This document shows positions 7,421 through 13,849 of a stretch of DNA of 15,423 nt, in pieces. The notes below the pieces were generated by a model. That model saw only the letters and a program-made list of their open reading frames with translations. It ran no database searches and was not told the origin of the DNA. Numbering within the stretch: position 1 is the first letter of the stretch; each line of letters begins with the position of its first letter. Source of the DNA: Actinomycetes bacterium (lineage in GTDB: Bacteria > Actinomycetota > Actinomycetes > Actinomycetales > Cellulomonadaceae). The position numbers and the translations under genes were made by a program. The stretch covers positions 1 to 15,423 of the forward strand of contig JAEWOA010000140.1 of the NCBI GenBank assembly GCA_023461115.1, in the 5' to 3' direction.

Positions 7421-9862
7421 TCAGCTGGTCGGCTCCAGGTGGTGGCGGCGCTCGAGCTTGGCGCCCTCGACGTCGACGTCCGGCAGCAGGCGGTCGAGCC
7501 AGCGCGGCAGCCACCACGCCTTCTCGCCCGCCAGGTGCATCACGGCGGGGACGATCAGCATGCGCACGACGAACGCGTCGACCAGCACCCCGAACGCCAG
7601 CGCGAAGCCGATGGGCCGCACCACCGCGAGGTGCGAGAACACGAAACCGCCGAACACCGAGATCATGATGATCGCGGCCGCGGCGACCACCGCCCGCCCG
7701 GCCCGGACGCCCTCGGAGACGGCCCGCCGCGCGTCGGCGCCGTGCGCGTACGCCTCGCGCATCCCGGAGGTCAGGAACAACTGGTAGTCCATGGCCAGGC
7801 CGAACAGGATCCCGACGAGCAGGGTCGGCAAGAAGCTCAGCACCGGCGCCGGGTCGTGCACGCCGAACACCCCGGACGCCCAACCCCACTGGTACACCGC
7901 GGTCACGCCGCCGAGCGCCGCGAACAGCGACAGGACGAAGCCGAGCGTCGCGATCACCGGCACCAGCAGTGAGCGGAACACGACGATCAGGATGATCACC
8001 GAGAGGCCGATGACCACCGCTAGGTAGAGCGGCAGCGCGTCGTCGAGCTTCTCGGAGATGTCGATGTTGGCGCTCGCGACGCCCGCGACCGCGAGCGTCG
8101 CGGCCTGGCCGTCGACGTCGGCCGTCGTGGCGCGCAACGTGTGGACGAGCGCCTCGGTGGACTCGGAGTCTGGGCCGCCGGTCGGGACCACCTGGAACGC
8201 CAGGAGCGTCCGGTCGTCGTTGGCGCCGACGGGGGCGACCGCGACGACGTCGTCGACCTCGCCGAGCCGCGTGCCGATCGCCGCTTGAGCGGGGGTGAGC
8301 GCGGACTCGTCGAGGCCGTCGGGCAGTTCCGCGACGACGAGCAACGGGCCGTTGGCACCCTCGCCGAACTCCTGCGAGATGGTGTGGTACGCGCGGTACT
8401 GCGCGGAGTCGGTGGGCTCGGCGGCGCCGGTGGGCAGGCCCAGGCGCATCGAGAACGCGGGGATCGCGACGACCGCGAGGACGCCGACCCCCAGCACGAT
8501 GCTCAGCACCGCGCGGCCCGTGCGCATGGGACGGGCGGGCTCGTGGGCCACGGGCGCGTGCTCGTGGGCGTGCCGGTCCTTCTTGGGCAGCAGCCGCAGT
8601 CCGAGCAGGCCCAGGAGCGCGGGCGTCATGGTGATCGCGACGAGCACGGCCACCAGGATCGAGAACGCCGCGACCGTGCCCATGAGGCCGAGGAACGGGA
8701 TCCCGGTGACGTTCAGCGCCAGCAGCGCGATGAACACCGTGCTCCCCGCGAACACCACCGCGTTCCCGGACGTCCCGGTGGACAGCCCGATGGACTCGTC
8801 GACGGGCATGCCCGCCTTGAGCTGGCGGCGGTGCCGGTTGACGATGAACAGCGTGTAGTCGATGCCCACCGCCAGCCCGAGCATCACGCCCAGCATGGGC
8901 GTCACCGAGGTCATCTCCACGACCGACGAGAGCGCGAGCGACGCCGCGGCCGCCACGCCCACGCCCAAGAGCGCGTTCACCAGCGGCAGTCCGGCGGCGA
9001 CGAACGAGCCCAGCATGACGAACAGCACGATCGCGGCGGCGAGCACGCCGATGATCTCGGCGATCCCGCCCAGGGCCACGTCGCCGCCGGCGATCTCGTT
9101 GGAGAAGTCCGCGGTGACGCCTGCCGGCAGCCCGGCCTCGACCGCGTCGATCACCGCGTCCTTGGTGTCCGGCGTGATCTCCTGCTGCGGCTTGTCGAAG
9201 ACGACGGTGGCGATCGCGGCGGCGCCGTTGGGGGAGACCTGCCGGAGCTCGGCCGCGAGGTCCAGCAGCGTCGTGCCGTCGTTGAGCTGGGCCTCGCCGC
9301 CCTCGAGCTGCGCGCGCTGCTCGTCGAGCTGGGCCTGCTGGGCGTCGAGCTGCGCGAGCGCGGCCGTGAGCTGCGGCTGTTCGCCGAGCTGTGCGATGGC
9401 GCCCTCGGTCTGTGCCCGGGCCTCGTCGAGCTGCGCCTGGCCCTGGTCGAGCTGCGCGCGCCCGGCCGCGGCCTCGTCGAGCCCGCCTTGCAGCGCGGCG
9501 GCCTGTGCGGCGCGCTGCGCCTCGGAGGCGAACGGGTCGACGGCCTGGACGACGCCGTCCGCCGTGCCCGCGGCGGCTAGCGCGGCGCTGATCGCCTGCC
9601 GCTGCTCCTCGTCGAACGCCGCGCCGTCCTCGGTGGCGAAGACCACGGAGCCGGTGCCCCCGCTCGCCGCCGGCAGCTCCCGCTCCAGCAGCTCGGTGAC
9701 CTGGGCGGTCGGCGTGCCCGGGATCGAGAGCGTGGTGCTCGGGGTGCCGCCGAACGCGAGGTACGCGGCGCCCGCGAGGCCCAACGTCGCCACCCACGCG
9801 ACCACGACGATCCAGGCGCGGCGCGCGCACGCGCGGCCCAGGCGGTAGAGCAGTTCAGCCAT
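7421..9862 (-). CDS. MMPL family transporter (RND superfamily exporter)
   Basis: An 813-residue membrane protein in two halves, each with one membrane segment, a large extracytoplasmic domain and a multi-helix bundle. Seen: first helix at about 17-37; paired Asp-Tyr signatures GIDYTLF (D335-Y336) and AMDYQLF (D692-Y693), matching the proton-relay residues known from MmpL3-type pumps; and a central cytoplasmic linker with HAHEH. The first outer domain carries a heptad repeat of QLD-type units (about 137-196) predicted to form a coiled coil. The family exports lipids, siderophores or drugs by proton motive force; the substrate here is unknown. ATG 9862 is chosen because it begins the membrane-proximal MAELLYRLG, and a weak AGAAAG site lies upstream. 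It is divergent from a TetR regulator, the usual context for an inducible exporter, and is followed by a hairpin. Confidence 0.93.
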   Translation of the reverse strand: MAELLYRLGRACARRAWIVVVAWVATLGLAGAAYLAFGGTPSTTLSIPGTPTAQVTELLERELPAASGGTGSVVFATEDGAAFDEEQRQAISAALAAAGTADGVVQAVDPFASEAQRAAQAAALQGGLDEAAAGRAQLDQGQAQLDEARAQTEGAIAQLGEQPQLTAALAQLDAQQAQLDEQRAQLEGGEAQLNDGTTLLDLAAELRQVSPNGAAAIATVVFDKPQQEITPDTKDAVIDAVEAGLPAGVTADFSNEIAGGDVALGGIAEIIGVLAAAIVLFVMLGSFVAAGLPLVNALLGVGVAAAASLALSSVVEMTSVTPMLGVMLGLAVGIDYTLFIVNRHRRQLKAGMPVDESIGLSTGTSGNAVVFAGSTVFIALLALNVTGIPFLGLMGTVAAFSILVAVLVAITMTPALLGLLGLRLLPKKDRHAHEHAPVAHEPARPMRTGRAVLSIVLGVGVLAVVAIPAFSMRLGLPTGAAEPTDSAQYRAYHTISQEFGEGANGPLLVVAELPDGLDESALTPAQAAIGTRLGEVDDVVAVAPVGANDDRTLLAFQVVPTGGPDSESTEALVHTLRATTADVDGQAATLAVAGVASANIDISEKLDDALPLYLAVVIGLSVIILIVVFRSLLVPVIATLGFVLSLFAALGGVTAVYQWGWASGVFGVHDPAPVLSFLPTLLVGILFGLAMDYQLFLTSGMREAYAHGADARRAVSEGVRAGRAVVAAAAIIMISVFGGFVFSHLAVVRPIGFALAFGVLVDAFVVRMLIVPAVMHLAGEKAWWLPRWLDRLLPDVDVEGAKLERRHHLEPTS
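9275..9454 (-). repeat. Heptad QLD-type coding repeat inside the MMPL gene
   Basis: Eight or nine consecutive units start with Gln-Leu or Gln-Thr: QLDQGQA, QLDEARA, QTEGAIA, QLGEQP, QLTAALA, QLDAQQA, QLDEQRA, QLEGGEA, QLNDG. All but one are 7 residues long. At the DNA level this appears as repeated gctgggc/cgagctgcgc-like stretches. It is most likely an extracytoplasmic alpha-helical hairpin or coiled coil. Confidence 0.75.
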
Positions 9863-9934
9863 CGGTGCGGTCGCTTTCTGGCATGGCGGGGCCGGGGCAG
9901 GCCCGGCGGTGGGAGGACGAACGCGTCCGGGGGC

Positions 9935-9940
9935 ATCGTA
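9935..9940 (-). promoter_or_regulatory. Possible -10 box of the MMPL gene
   Basis: Minus-strand TACGAT fits TANNNT and lies 72 nt upstream of the MMPL ATG, giving a leader of about 65 nt. No clear -35 is seen. The candidate operator at 9952-9966 lies 11 bp upstream of the box, where a -35 would be expected and where a repressor could block it. Confidence 0.35.
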
Positions 9941-9951
9941 GGCACAAAAAC

Positions 9952-9966
9952 GGATTCGGTGCATCC
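9952..9966. promoter_or_regulatory. Candidate TetR operator between MMPL and regulator
   Basis: GGATTCGGTGCATCC is an imperfect palindrome (GGATtC against the complement of GcATCC, 5 of 6 pairs, 3-nt centre). It sits in the only relatively AT-containing part of the 135-bp divergent gap, between the two -10 boxes. TetR regulators usually bind such dyads in their own divergent promoter. The arms are short, so this is only a candidate. Confidence 0.35.
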
Positions 9967-9985
9967 ACTTCTCGTCCGGCCTCGC

Positions 9986-9991
9986 TAACCT
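9986..9991 (+). promoter_or_regulatory. -10 box for a leaderless TetR start
   Basis: TAACCT, 6 nt, then GTG at 9998. The spacing is the same as at the methyltransferase and MFS genes, and there is no Shine-Dalgarno sequence. Transcription would begin at or next to the GTG. Confidence 0.5.
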
Positions 9992-9997
9992 GGCCCG

Positions 9998-10675
9998 GTG
10001 AGCACCACCGAGGCAACGGCCGCCGAGCCCCCCGAGCCGGCGCCGGCTCCGCTGCGCCGTGACGCCGAGCGCAACCGGGAGCGAGTCCTGCTCGCCGCCC
10101 GGCAGTTGTTCGCCGTGCGCGGGCTCGGCGTCGGGTTCAACGAGATCGCGCACCACGCGGGCGTCGGCGTCGGCACCGTGTACCGGCGGTTCGCGGACAA
10201 GGACGAGCTGGTGCGGGCCGCGCTCGACGAGCCCATCCGCGCGCTCGTCGTCGTCGCCGAGCAGGCCGAGGGCGCCCCGCACGCCTGGGACGGCCTCGAG
10301 CTGCTGCTCGGGCAGATCACCGAGCTCCTCGTCGACAACCTCGGACTGCGCGACATCGCGCTCGGCGGAAGCGCGTGGGAGTCCCTCGGGCCCGAGGCCG
10401 CGGCGCGGATCGCGGAGGCGGTCGAGGTGCTCATGGCACGCGCGACCGCGGAGGGCTCACTGCGCGGCGGCGTCGACTCGGGCGACATCATGATGCTGTT
10501 GTGGCTGGTCACAGACCTGGCCGAGCACGCCGCGGTGGTACGGCCGGGCCTCCACCGCAGGTATCTTCGGGTTCTGCTCGACGGCCTGCGCGCCGCACCC
10601 GGGCGCACGGCTCTCGGGCCGGGCGCCGCGGCCCAGGACGTCGAGGCGATCTCGCGGCTGTGGGCCGGGCTGTAG
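9998..10675 (+). CDS. TetR/AcrR family transcriptional regulator
   Basis: A 225-residue regulator. After a Pro/Ala-rich leader of about 18 residues, the DNA-binding domain spans about 20-68: RDAERNRERVLLAARQLF, then the helix-turn-helix FNEIAHHAGVGVGTVYRRF with the typical TVYRRFxxKDEL ending. The rest is a helical ligand-binding and dimer domain of TetR type with no recognisable ligand signature. It starts 136 bp from the divergent MMPL start, so it probably represses that exporter and itself until a ligand binds. GTG 9998 is supported by the TAACCT box 6 nt upstream. The stop is 15 nt before the acetyltransferase start, so the two genes are probably cotranscribed. Confidence 0.92.
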   Translation: MSTTEATAAEPPEPAPAPLRRDAERNRERVLLAARQLFAVRGLGVGFNEIAHHAGVGVGTVYRRFADKDELVRAALDEPIRALVVVAEQAEGAPHAWDGLELLLGQITELLVDNLGLRDIALGGSAWESLGPEAAARIAEAVEVLMARATAEGSLRGGVDSGDIMMLLWLVTDLAEHAAVVRPGLHRRYLRVLLDGLRAAPGRTALGPGAAAQDVEAISRLWAGL

Positions 10676-10676
10676 C

Positions 10677-10683
10677 AAAGGAG
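10677..10683 (+). promoter_or_regulatory. Strong ribosome site selecting a TTG start
   Basis: AAAGGAG, the best Shine-Dalgarno match seen in the window, lies 7 nt upstream of TTG 10691 and just after the TetR stop. It fixes the acetyltransferase start at this TTG, since the next in-frame ATG would cut into the N-terminal domain. Confidence 0.75.
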
Positions 10684-10690
10684 CACCACG

Positions 10691-11305
10691 TTGGACGACA
10701 ACCTGCAGCGCATGCGCGACGGCCGCATCTACGACCCGGGCGACCCCGCGCTCGCGCCCGACCAGACCGCCGGGCAGGAGCTCCTGTACGACTTCAACGC
10801 GACCCGGCCGTCGCAGTGCGCGCTCCGCCAGGAGCTGTTGGCGTCGATGTTCGCGTCCCTCGGCGAGGGCGTCTACATCGAGCCGCCGCTGCACGCGAAC
10901 TGGGGCGGGCGGCACGTGCACTTCGGGTCGTACGTCTACGCCAACTACAACCTGACGCTCGTGGACGACGGCGACATCCACGTCGGGGACAAGGTCATGT
11001 TCGGCCCGAACGTCGTCGTGACGTCCGCCGCGCACCCCGTCTTGCCGGCGCTGCGCGAGCACGGGCTGCAGTACAACCTGCCCGTGCGCATCGAGCGCAA
11101 CGTGTGGGTCGGCTCGGGCGTCCAGATCATGCCGGGCGTGACCATCGGGGAGAACTCGGTGATCGGCGCCGGCAGCGTCGTGACGAAGGACGTCCCCGCG
11201 AACGTCGTCGCCGCGGGGGTGCCCTGCCGCGTGCTCCGCGAGATCGACGACCGCGACCGCGAGTTCTACTGGCGGGACCGGCCCGTCGACGTCCCCGTGG
11301 ACTGA
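10691..11305 (+). CDS. Sugar O-acetyltransferase, maltose/galactoside acetyltransferase type
   Basis: A 204-residue left-handed beta-helix acetyltransferase of the LacA/Maa group, transferring acetyl from acetyl-CoA to a sugar hydroxyl. Seen: an N-terminal Mac domain (MRDGRIYDPGDPAL...LLYDFNATRP), then hexapeptide-repeat strands. SAAHP carries the catalytic His115, at the same number as in LacA. The C-terminal coil has VWVGSGVQIMPGVTIGENSVIGAGSVVTKDVPAN and ends with AGVPCRVLREI. Length matches the family. It is active in the cytoplasm as a trimer in known members. The acceptor is unknown; detoxifying non-metabolisable sugars is the classical proposal. It follows the TetR gene by 15 nt, and its last 40 bp overlap the opposite-strand gluconokinase. 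The start is TTG with a strong ribosome site. Confidence 0.92.
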   Translation: MDDNLQRMRDGRIYDPGDPALAPDQTAGQELLYDFNATRPSQCALRQELLASMFASLGEGVYIEPPLHANWGGRHVHFGSYVYANYNLTLVDDGDIHVGDKVMFGPNVVVTSAAHPVLPALREHGLQYNLPVRIERNVWVGSGVQIMPGVTIGENSVIGAGSVVTKDVPANVVAAGVPCRVLREIDDRDREFYWRDRPVDVPVD

Positions 11306-11805
11306 GCCCACGGGAGGGCCTCGAGGACCGCCGCGGCCGTGCGCCGGGGGTTGGCGGCGCCGTGCACCTCGACGCCGGGCTCGTCGGGAGCGAGCGCCTC
11401 GAGCGTCGCCAGCTGGCTGGCCAGGAGGGACGCCGGCATGAAGTGGCCGCGGCGGTTGGTGAGCCGTTCCTCCAGGGCGGTGGGGGCGACCACGATGTGC
11501 GCGTGCCAGGCGCCGCCCTGCGCGGACCGCAGCACGTCGCGGTAGGCGCGCTTCAGCGCCGAACAGGCGACGACGACCCGCCGGTCCTCGAGCGCGGCAC
11601 TCGTCATGACGTCCCGGATGGCCGCCAGCCAGGGCGCTCGCAGCTCGTCGGTGAGCGGGTGGCCCGCGGCCATGGCGGCGACGTTCTCCGGCGGGTGGAG
11701 CTCGTCGCCCTCGACGAACTGCCACCCCAATGCCTCCGCGACGAGCCGCCCGACGGTCGTCTTGCCCGTCCCGGAGACCCCCATGACCACCACATGACGT
11801 CGCAC
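11266..11805 (-). CDS. gntK: Gluconokinase
   Basis: A 179-residue gluconate kinase that phosphorylates D-gluconate to 6-phosphogluconate using ATP, feeding the pentose phosphate or Entner-Doudoroff route. Seen: P-loop GVSGTGKTT (9-17); FVEGDELHPPENVAAMAAGHPL (30-51), the family's substrate-side motif; ACSALKRAYRDVLR (80-93); NRRGHFMPASLLASQLATLE (117-136); and a DEPGVEV ending. Length is typical for the small GntK/IdnK family. The start is placed at GTG 11805 because AGGA (11813-11816 on the minus strand) lies 7 nt upstream; the internal ATG 11784 would cut into the first beta strand. The tail after EALPW (STGTSTGRSRQ) is non-conserved and is exactly the part that overlaps the acetyltransferase gene. 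No gluconate permease or GntR regulator is adjacent. Confidence 0.93.
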   Translation of the reverse strand: MRRHVVVMGVSGTGKTTVGRLVAEALGWQFVEGDELHPPENVAAMAAGHPLTDELRAPWLAAIRDVMTSAALEDRRVVVACSALKRAYRDVLRSAQGGAWHAHIVVAPTALEERLTNRRGHFMPASLLASQLATLEALAPDEPGVEVHGAANPRRTAAAVLEALPWAQSTGTSTGRSRQ

Positions 11806-11838
11806 GCCAGCATCCTGGCGCCTGCGCGGCCCGGCCCG

Positions 11839-11882
11839 GCCCACAGGCGGGGTCGCGCTGGCCGGGGAAGCCTGTGCTGGGC
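11839..11882. repeat. Long-spaced inverted repeat in the gntK/MFS gap
   Basis: GCCCACAGGC (11839-11848) pairs with GCCTGTG-ct-GGGC (11870-11882): 7 perfect pairs (CACAGGC/GCCTGTG) and 3 more after a 2-nt bulge, across a 21-nt spacer. It lies just upstream of the MFS -10 box. It may be a cruciform or hairpin, or two half-sites. In this GC-rich gap chance occurrence is possible. Confidence 0.35.
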
Positions 11883-11885
11883 AAC

Positions 11886-11891
11886 TAAACT
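11886..11891 (+). promoter_or_regulatory. -10 box for a leaderless MFS start
   Basis: TAAACT, 6 nt, then GTG at 11898. It is one of the few A/T runs in this region and there is no Shine-Dalgarno sequence. The geometry is identical to the TetR and methyltransferase starts. Confidence 0.55.
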
Positions 11892-11897
11892 TGCGCG

Positions 11898-13178
11898 GTG
11901 CGTTCCCTGGTCGTCGACACGACTCCCCTCAAGGTCAGCCCCGAGTTCCGTCGGCTGTGGTGGGGGCTGTCCGTCTCCAACCTGGGCACGCAGCTCACCG
12001 TCGTCGCCGTGGGCCTGCAGGTGTACGCCATCACGGGGTCCACGCTGTCCGTCGGCATCCTCGGGATCTGCGCGTTCGTGCCGCTCCTGGTCTTCGGGCT
12101 GTACGGCGGCGCGATCGTCGACCACTACGACCGCCGCAAGGTCGCGCTGATCGCGAGCGTCGTCAGCTGGGCGGTGATCCTGGTCCTCGCGGTGCAGGGC
12201 TGGACGGAGAACACGCACGTCGGGCTGCTGTTCGCGCTCACCGCGGCGCAGTCCGGCGCCAACGCGGTGAACGCCCCGGCGCGCGGCGCGATCATCCCCC
12301 GCCTGCTGGACGCCAAGCTGCTCCCGGCGGCCAACGCGTTGCAGGCCATCGGCTTCCAGATCGCGCTCACGGTGGGCCCGCTGCTGGGCGCCACGCTCGC
12401 GAGCGTCGACTTCGGGCTCGCCTACACGGTCGACGCGGTGCTGTTCACGTTCGCGCTGGCCGCGCTGCTGAAGCTGCCGCCCGTGCCGCCGATCGAGTCG
12501 GAGAACCGGCGCGAGCGCGTCGGGATCGGCGCGGTCGCCGACGGCCTGCGCTACCTGGCCACGCAGCCCAACGTCCGCATGACCTTCGCGGTGGACATCT
12601 GCGCCATGGTGCTCGCGATGCCGCGCGTGGTGTTCCCCGCGGTCGGCGTCTGGTACCTGGGCGGCGGCTCGACCACCACCGGCATCCTCACCGCGGCGCT
12701 CGCGGTCGGCGCCGTGGCGTCCGGCCTGTTCTCGGGCGGCCTGGCCCGGGTGCGGTGGCAGGCCCGGGTGATCACGTTCGCGATCACCGGCTGGGGCCTG
12801 TCGGTCGCCGCGTTCGGCCTGGTGCTCGTCTGGGTGGGCCGGGACAAGCCCGAGCACGCGCTGTGGGGGGCCATCGCGATCGCGTGCCTCACGCTCGTCG
12901 CCGCGGGCGCGTCCGACGAGGTCAGCGCGATCTTCCGCCAGACCATCCTGCAGACCGCCACGCCCGACGACATGCGCGGGCGCCTCCAGGGCGTGTTCAT
13001 CGTGGTGGTCGCGGGCGGTCCGCGCCTGGGCGACCTGTTCATCGGGACGGTGTCGGGCTGGGTCGGGGAGGGCTGGGCCGTGGTGATCGGCGGCCTGCTC
13101 TGCGTCACGGCGGTGTGGTTGCTGGTCCGCGCGCAACGCACGTTCTGGGACTACGACGCTCGCCACCCGGTCCCCTAG
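11898..13178 (+). CDS. MFS transporter, DHA3/EntS-like exporter
   Basis: A 426-residue major facilitator protein of the MFS_3 type (EntS/macrolide-efflux relatives). Seen: FRRLWWGLSVSNLGTQLTVVAVGLQVY opening the first helix; the motif A loop GGAIVDHYDRRK (70-81) between helices 2 and 3; ANAVNAPARGAIIPRLLDAKLLPAANAL, characteristic of this group; a central loop rich in charge (ESENRRERVG); and about 10-12 membrane segments in all. The family expels siderophores or drugs by proton antiport; the substrate here is unknown. The GTG 11898 start is supported by the TAAACT box 6 nt upstream. It is divergent from gntK by 92 bp. Its stop codon overlaps that of the convergent response regulator. Function in antibiotic export is only a family-level possibility. 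Confidence 0.9.
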   Translation: MRSLVVDTTPLKVSPEFRRLWWGLSVSNLGTQLTVVAVGLQVYAITGSTLSVGILGICAFVPLLVFGLYGGAIVDHYDRRKVALIASVVSWAVILVLAVQGWTENTHVGLLFALTAAQSGANAVNAPARGAIIPRLLDAKLLPAANALQAIGFQIALTVGPLLGATLASVDFGLAYTVDAVLFTFALAALLKLPPVPPIESENRRERVGIGAVADGLRYLATQPNVRMTFAVDICAMVLAMPRVVFPAVGVWYLGGGSTTTGILTAALAVGAVASGLFSGGLARVRWQARVITFAITGWGLSVAAFGLVLVWVGRDKPEHALWGAIAIACLTLVAAGASDEVSAIFRQTILQTATPDDMRGRLQGVFIVVVAGGPRLGDLFIGTVSGWVGEGWAVVIGGLLCVTAVWLLVRAQRTFWDYDARHPVP

Positions 13179-13849
13179 GAACCGGCGACCACCAGCCCCG
13201 ACTCGTAGGCCGCGACCACCAGCTGCGCCCGGGTGGTGCAGCCGAGCTTGCGGAGCAGCGCGTGCACGTGGGCTTTCACGGTGGCCTCCCCGACGCCCAG
13301 CGCGGCGGCGACGTCCAGGTTGGACCCGCCCCGCGCCACGGCCAGGAGCGTGTCCCGCTCGCGCTGCGTGAGCGTCGCGAGCGTGTGCGCCAGCGCGGAG
13401 TCCCGCGGCGGCGCGGAACCCGTGCGCCACTGGTCCAGCACTCGCCCCGTGACCTTGGGATCCAGCACGTTGTCGCCCGCGTGCACGCGGTGCACGGTCT
13501 CGACGAGGGTCGCGGGCTCGGCGTCCTTGAGCAGGAACGCGTGCGCCCCGGCCCGGAGCGCCCCGGTGACGTACTCGTCGTCGTCGAACGTGGTGAGCAC
13601 GACGACGCGCACGCCGGCCAGCACGGGGTCGTGGCGGATGCGCCGCGCGGCCTCGACGCCGTCCAGCCCGGGCATCCTGACGTCGAGCAGCACGACGTCG
13701 GGCAGCGTCGCGCGCGCGAGGGCCACCGCGGCCTCGCCGTCACCGGCCTCGCCGACCACCGTGATGTCGGGCTCGTGGTCCAGGATCATGCGCAGGCCCA
13801 GGCGGATCGTCGGCTGGTCGTCCACCACCACCACGCGCACGTCAGGCAT
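13175..13849 (-). CDS. NarL/FixJ-family response regulator
   Basis: A 224-residue DNA-binding response regulator. Receiver domain (1-118): Asp10-Asp11 acidic pair, phospho-acceptor Asp56 in LLDVRMPG, Thr86 and Lys108 (FLLKDAEP). A linker leads to a LuxR-type helix-turn-helix (about 158-220) with LTQRERDTLLAVARGGSNLDVAAALGVGEATVKAHVHALLRKLG. This is the standard partner of DesK-like kinases. ATG 13849 is used because it overlaps the upstream kinase stop by 8 nt (ATGCCTGA), a translational-coupling arrangement that leaves no room for an independent promoter. Kinase and regulator therefore form one operon. Its targets are unknown; the palindrome at 15149-15166 near the operon promoter is a candidate. 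Confidence 0.95.
   Translation of the reverse strand: MPDVRVVVVDDQPTIRLGLRMILDHEPDITVVGEAGDGEAAVALARATLPDVVLLDVRMPGLDGVEAARRIRHDPVLAGVRVVVLTTFDDDEYVTGALRAGAHAFLLKDAEPATLVETVHRVHAGDNVLDPKVTGRVLDQWRTGSAPPRDSALAHTLATLTQRERDTLLAVARGGSNLDVAAALGVGEATVKAHVHALLRKLGCTTRAQLVVAAYESGLVVAGS

Noticed and set aside
7353..9830. Upstream in-frame extension of the methyltransferase frame through the MMPL gene
   Set aside because: Low-complexity Arg-rich shadow of the MMPL coding strand. The methyltransferase begins at GTG 7352, just ahead of motif I.
11881..11894. GCAA-N6-TTGC dyad overlapping the MFS -10 box, considered as an operator
   Set aside because: Arms of only 4 bp; likely coincidental with the -10 sequence.
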